DNA from: Brevibacterium sp. JSBI002
GTDB lineage: Bacteria; Actinomycetota; Actinomycetes; Actinomycetales; Brevibacteriaceae
DNA length: 64,000 bases
NCBI RefSeq assembly: GCF_026013965.1
Contig: NZ_CP110341.1
Location: 3,677,679-3,741,678 of the forward strand
Reading direction: 5' to 3'
This document shows, in pieces, positions 61,648 to 64,000 of the stretch. The position numbers and the translations under genes are program-made. Below the pieces are notes generated by a model. It saw nothing but the letters and a program-made list of their open reading frames with translations, was not told the DNA's origin and searched no databases. Positions within the stretch are counted from its first letter, which is position 1. The number at the start of each line of letters is the position of its first letter.

Positions 61648-62601
61648 TCAGCGCTTCTTGTTCTTTTTACGGTTCTTGCTCACGGGTTGCTGCCGCTGGC
61701 CGCTCTTCTTCGGGGCCTCCTCGGTGACGGTCGATCCCTTGAGCTCGTCCTGCTTCACAGTCTTGCCCTTGCGAGCCTTGCGCTCAAGCATCTCCTTCTC
61801 GGCCTTCGAGCCGGGAGCGGGCATATTGCGGATGACCATGTGCTGCTGGGCCATCGTCCAGGTGTTCGAGACCAGCCAGTAGATGAGGACACCGAGCGGG
61901 AAGTAGATTCCGCCGATGCCGAAGACGAGAGGCATCACGTAGAGCAGCATCTTCTGCGACTGCATCATCGGGTTGGCCATTGCCGACTCCGACATGTTCT
62001 TCGCCATCATCTGCTTCTGCGTGATGAACATGGTGGCGGCCATGATGACGATGAGGACACCTGTCAGCAGCTTGACCGCAAAGCCCGGGTCGGTGAAGAC
62101 CGCCGAAAGGCTGATGCCGAAGATCGAGGACTGCTCGGCCTGGATCGCCAGCTGCTGTGTGAAACCGCCGATGGCTCCGACGTCACCGGAAGCGACTTTC
62201 GGCATGTTGTGGATGACGCGGAAGAGCGAGAAGAAGATCGGCATCTGCACGAGCAGCGGCAGACACGATGCCCACGGGCTCGTCTTGTTGTCGCGGAACA
62301 GCGCCATCTGCTCTTCGGCCATGGCCTGGCGGGAGTATTGGTCCTTCTTGCCCTTGTACTTCGCCTGCAGGCGCTGGATCTCCGGCTGCAGCAGCTGCAT
62401 CTTGCGCTGCGACTTGATCTGGTAGACGAAGAGAGGGATGAGGAGAGCACGGATGACCACGGTCAGTCCGGCGATCGAGAGCACCCAGGTCCAACCGCTG
62501 TCGGCTTGGAGACCGATTGCGGTGAAGATCTCGTGGAAGATCGCGAGGATCCAAGCAACCACCCACTGCAGCGGGTAGAGCAGCTTGTCCATCCAGTCCA
62601 T
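61648..62601 (-). CDS. yidC: Membrane protein insertase YidC
   Basis: A 317-residue YidC/Oxa1 insertase. The first helix is near residue 30, the conserved Arg of the hydrophilic groove lies in TVVIRALLIPLFVYQIKSQR, and a C1 coiled coil follows (KMQLLQPEIQRLQAKYKGKK). Four more helices follow, including GGIYFPLGVLIYWLVSNTWT near residue 240. There is no lipoprotein signal. It inserts membrane proteins with or without Sec. The C-terminal tail is long and Lys/Arg-rich, fitting ribosome contact. The start is ATG 62601. Confidence 0.96.
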   Translation of the reverse strand: MDWMDKLLYPLQWVVAWILAIFHEIFTAIGLQADSGWTWVLSIAGLTVVIRALLIPLFVYQIKSQRKMQLLQPEIQRLQAKYKGKKDQYSRQAMAEEQMALFRDNKTSPWASCLPLLVQMPIFFSLFRVIHNMPKVASGDVGAIGGFTQQLAIQAEQSSIFGISLSAVFTDPGFAVKLLTGVLIVIMAATMFITQKQMMAKNMSESAMANPMMQSQKMLLYVMPLVFGIGGIYFPLGVLIYWLVSNTWTMAQQHMVIRNMPAPGSKAEKEMLERKARKGKTVKQDELKGSTVTEEAPKKSGQRQQPVSKNRKKNKKR

Positions 62602-62733
62602 TCAGTTCTCCTCGTTACACCGATTCTTGCGCGAAGTTCATTTTGCCATTGTTCACAGGTCTGCGCGACACGACGTGTGCCCCGAGGCAGTCCGCATCTT
62701 CACGCTCGTGCGCGGACTGCAAGTTCAATATGT

Positions 62734-63090
62734 TCAGGTGTCTGCCTGACCGCGGTGGATGGTCTTCGACCTGGCCTCCCGCGCCGAGCCCGGCACATGG
62801 TCGACACCTCCGTGCGACCACGGATTGCAGCGCAGTATTCGCCACCCAGTTAACACCACGCCCTTGAGAACTCCGTGTATCTCGAACGCCTCGAGACCGT
62901 ACATGGAGCAGCTGGGATAGTAGCGACACACTTGGCCGTAGAGAGGTGAGATCACGATCCGATAGGCGCGGATGAACCAGACGAACGGCATCCTCGGTCC
63001 GATCAGGACGATCCAGCCGAGTGTCGGCCAGAAACCTGCCGGCCGGCGGGGCACCTCGGAGGCATGCTTCAGATCATGCTCGGCGTCCAC
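62734..63090 (-). CDS. yidD: Membrane protein insertion efficiency factor YidD
   Basis: A 118-residue YidD, in the conserved position between rnpA and yidC. The characteristic core is [20 protein letters not shown] and [10 protein letters not shown], with [14 protein letters not shown] near the end. It assists YidC-dependent insertion. The GTG at 63090 overlaps the 3' end of rnpA by 17 bases with GGAAC upstream; the longer frame covers rnpA. The N-terminus is longer than in E. coli and hydrophilic. Confidence 0.9.
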   Translation of the reverse strand: MDAEHDLKHASEVPRRPAGFWPTLGWIVLIGPRMPFVWFIRAYRIVISPLYGQVCRYYPSCSMYGLEAFEIHGVLKGVVLTGWRILRCNPWSHGGVDHVPGSAREARSKTIHRGQADT

Positions 63091-63439
63091 GACGTTCCAG
63101 CTTCTTCTCTGCCTTGACCAGCAGCTCGTCGACCTCGGCGGATAGAACGGCGAAGTCGGCCTGTGCGGCATGCGGCAGCGCCCGGATGACGAACAGATCT
63201 CCTGCTCTCAGCTCACCGAGCCGCGCACGCATGATCTCGCGCAGGCGGCGTTTGGTGCGGTTGCGCACCACGGCATTTCCGACGGCCTTGGATACGATGA
63301 AACCCACGCGTGCAGCGTGGGTATCATCGGTGTCTCTCAGGCTGTGCGCCATGAGATGCTCTGTGCGCACCCGGACCCCGGCTCTGAAGATTCGTCTGAA
63401 GTCTTCGCCGCTGCGGATCCGATGTGCCGCGTCAAGCAT
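63074..63439 (-). CDS. rnpA: Ribonuclease P protein component
   Basis: A 121-residue RnpA, the protein part of RNase P, which trims tRNA 5' ends. The RNR motif is in [15 protein letters not shown], and FxxxF-type contacts occur in the first 20 residues ([10 protein letters not shown]). Its start ATG lies three bases after the expected rpmH stop. It follows rpmH and overlaps yidD, the universal rpmH-rnpA arrangement. Confidence 0.95.
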   Translation of the reverse strand: MLDAAHRIRSGEDFRRIFRAGVRVRTEHLMAHSLRDTDDTHAARVGFIVSKAVGNAVVRNRTKRRLREIMRARLGELRAGDLFVIRALPHAAQADFAVLSAEVDELLVKAEKKLERRGRRA

Positions 63440-63441
63440 GC

Positions 63442-63578
63442 TCAGGCCGAAATGTCGGAACGTCCCTTGCGACGACGTGCAGCCAGGATCGAGCGGCCGC
63501 GCGGGTGCGCATACGCAGACGGAAGCCGTGCTTCTTGGCGCGCTTACGGTTATTGGGCTGGAATGTACGCTTGCTCAC
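63442..63578 (-). CDS. rpmH: Ribosomal protein bL34, frameshifted in this sequence
   Basis: The reading frame starts GTG at 63578 as [20 protein letters not shown] and LRMRTRA, the first part of bL34. It then leaves frame: the next codons in the normal phase would give [18 protein letters not shown] and the stop at 63442-63444, but the interval is 137 bases, one short of 138. One base is missing between 63498 and 63499, in the Ala codon before GGC CGC TCG. As written, the product would be a 48-residue wrong-ended peptide. Since bL34 is highly conserved and needed for full growth, a sequencing or assembly error is the likeliest cause. Confidence 0.9.
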
Positions 63579-63988
63579 TTCAGTCTCCGATTTCTAGGTT
63601 GCGGGTGAACGCCGGTGCGTTCTCACAAAAAACGGCGGTACGAGTCTCGACCGCCGAGCACTCCTGTGCATAAGAGCCAAAAGATAATCAGGATAATCGG
63701 ATGAAGCCCGGTACACAGGACACTCCATCTTAGCGAGGCGGAATCGAACCGGTCAAACGGGATCCGCATGTTTCACGTCACGCTCGCCCGAAATTCATCG
63801 CCGTTCGCGTTCGCGTCATCAAGGCTCATCCACAAGTCACACCCATGTAGTTTTCCACAAGCTTATCCACGAGTGTGGAGATTCACTGGGCTGAGTCGGC
63901 ACTGGTCCACATTCTGTGGAAAACTATGTGGAAGTCATGCACAGGTGTGGATCACGCCAGAACGAATTTTTTTGAAAGCTGAGGAAAT
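63579..63988. other. oriC: Origin of replication region (oriC)
   Basis: About 410 bases between rpmH and the expected dnaA start, without a gene. DnaA-box-like 9-mers related to TTATCCACA cluster at 63826 (TCATCCACA), 63851 (TTTTCCACA), 63863 (TTATCCACG), 63903 (TGGTCCACA), 63915 (reverse, TGTGGAAAA) and 63946 (reverse, TGTGGATCA). An AT-rich tract with seven T residues is at 63967-63973. A parS-like half-site (TGTTTCACGT) lies at 63769. Confidence 0.8.
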
Positions 63989-64000
63989 GTGACGGTGACG
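63989..64000 (+). CDS. dnaA: Possible start of dnaA (cut by window edge)
   Basis: GAGGA at 63981-63985 is followed by GTG ACG GTG ACG at 63989-64000. Gene order rpmH-oriC-dnaA makes dnaA the expected gene. Only four codons are visible, so identity rests on context; the GTG at 63995 is also possible. Confidence 0.3.

Overview
The window is about 64 kb of high-GC actinobacterial chromosome that ends at the replication origin. The right end has the conserved origin order trxB-trxA-cwlM-(parS)-parB-parA-rsmG-khpB-yidC-yidD-rnpA-rpmH-oriC, with dnaA expected just past the edge. A CwlM homologue, a pseudokinase-like protein next to MurJ, a DUF6049 protein, a DtxR/IdeR-type iron box, a SigR-type promoter before trxBA and many leaderless promoters all point to Actinobacteria. 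Brevibacterium or a close relative is my best guess for the genus; that is inference from gene content.

Layout. 0-3.3 kb: the end of a sortase-anchored metallophosphoesterase gene, then selD. 3.4-4.3 kb: a PH/SHOCT-like cytosolic protein and a small membrane protein. 4.46-10.46 kb (minus): a three-gene formate dehydrogenase operon whose catalytic subunit is read through an in-frame UGA (selenocysteine), with a hairpin just downstream. 10.6-13.0 kb: methyltransferase/thioredoxin pair and a LytR-CpsA-Psr protein. 13.0-18.0 kb: cspA, acetyltransferases, a HAD hydrolase, a thioesterase, an SRPBCC protein, two copies of a palindromic repeat and two decayed genes. 18.0-27.0 kb: a HemD-like/LysR pair, DUF3592-like protein, dnaB, an ABC transporter with two FtsX-like permeases, and a DUF445 protein. 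27.2-34.9 kb: an acidic hypothetical protein, a methyltransferase, an M20 deacylase (argE-like), DUF2945/DUF488 genes and the efeUOB iron-uptake operon behind an iron box. 35.0-40.7 kb: rpsF-ssb-rpsR-rplI with a probable S6:S18 leader, a GT87-like membrane protein and the PBP gene ponA. 41.2-51.7 kb: an acyl-CoA synthetase, cca, and the NUDIX-DUF6049-murJ-pseudokinase operon. 51.7-64 kb: trxBA, cwlM, a 2.9-kb gene-free parS field, parBA and the origin-side genes.

How it fits together. SelD makes the selenophosphate needed to charge selenocysteinyl-tRNA for the formate dehydrogenase; selA, selB and selC are not in this window. The cell-envelope genes (LCP, ponA, GT87-like, murJ with its pseudokinase-like partner, cwlM) sit beside chromosome segregation and replication genes (parAB, parS, dnaB, ssb, oriC).

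Most notable: a decamer GCCGAGGCGG found at least 24 times, equally on both strands, and paired as inverted repeats in two terminators, which resembles DNA-uptake sequences; a 682-residue ParB with a disordered insert of about 385 residues facing a dense parS field; a selenoprotein formate dehydrogenase with an acidic tail next to a membrane anchor with a basic RGG tail; and a one-base deletion in rpmH that is probably a sequence error. I found no tRNA, rRNA, CRISPR array, insertion sequence or prophage.
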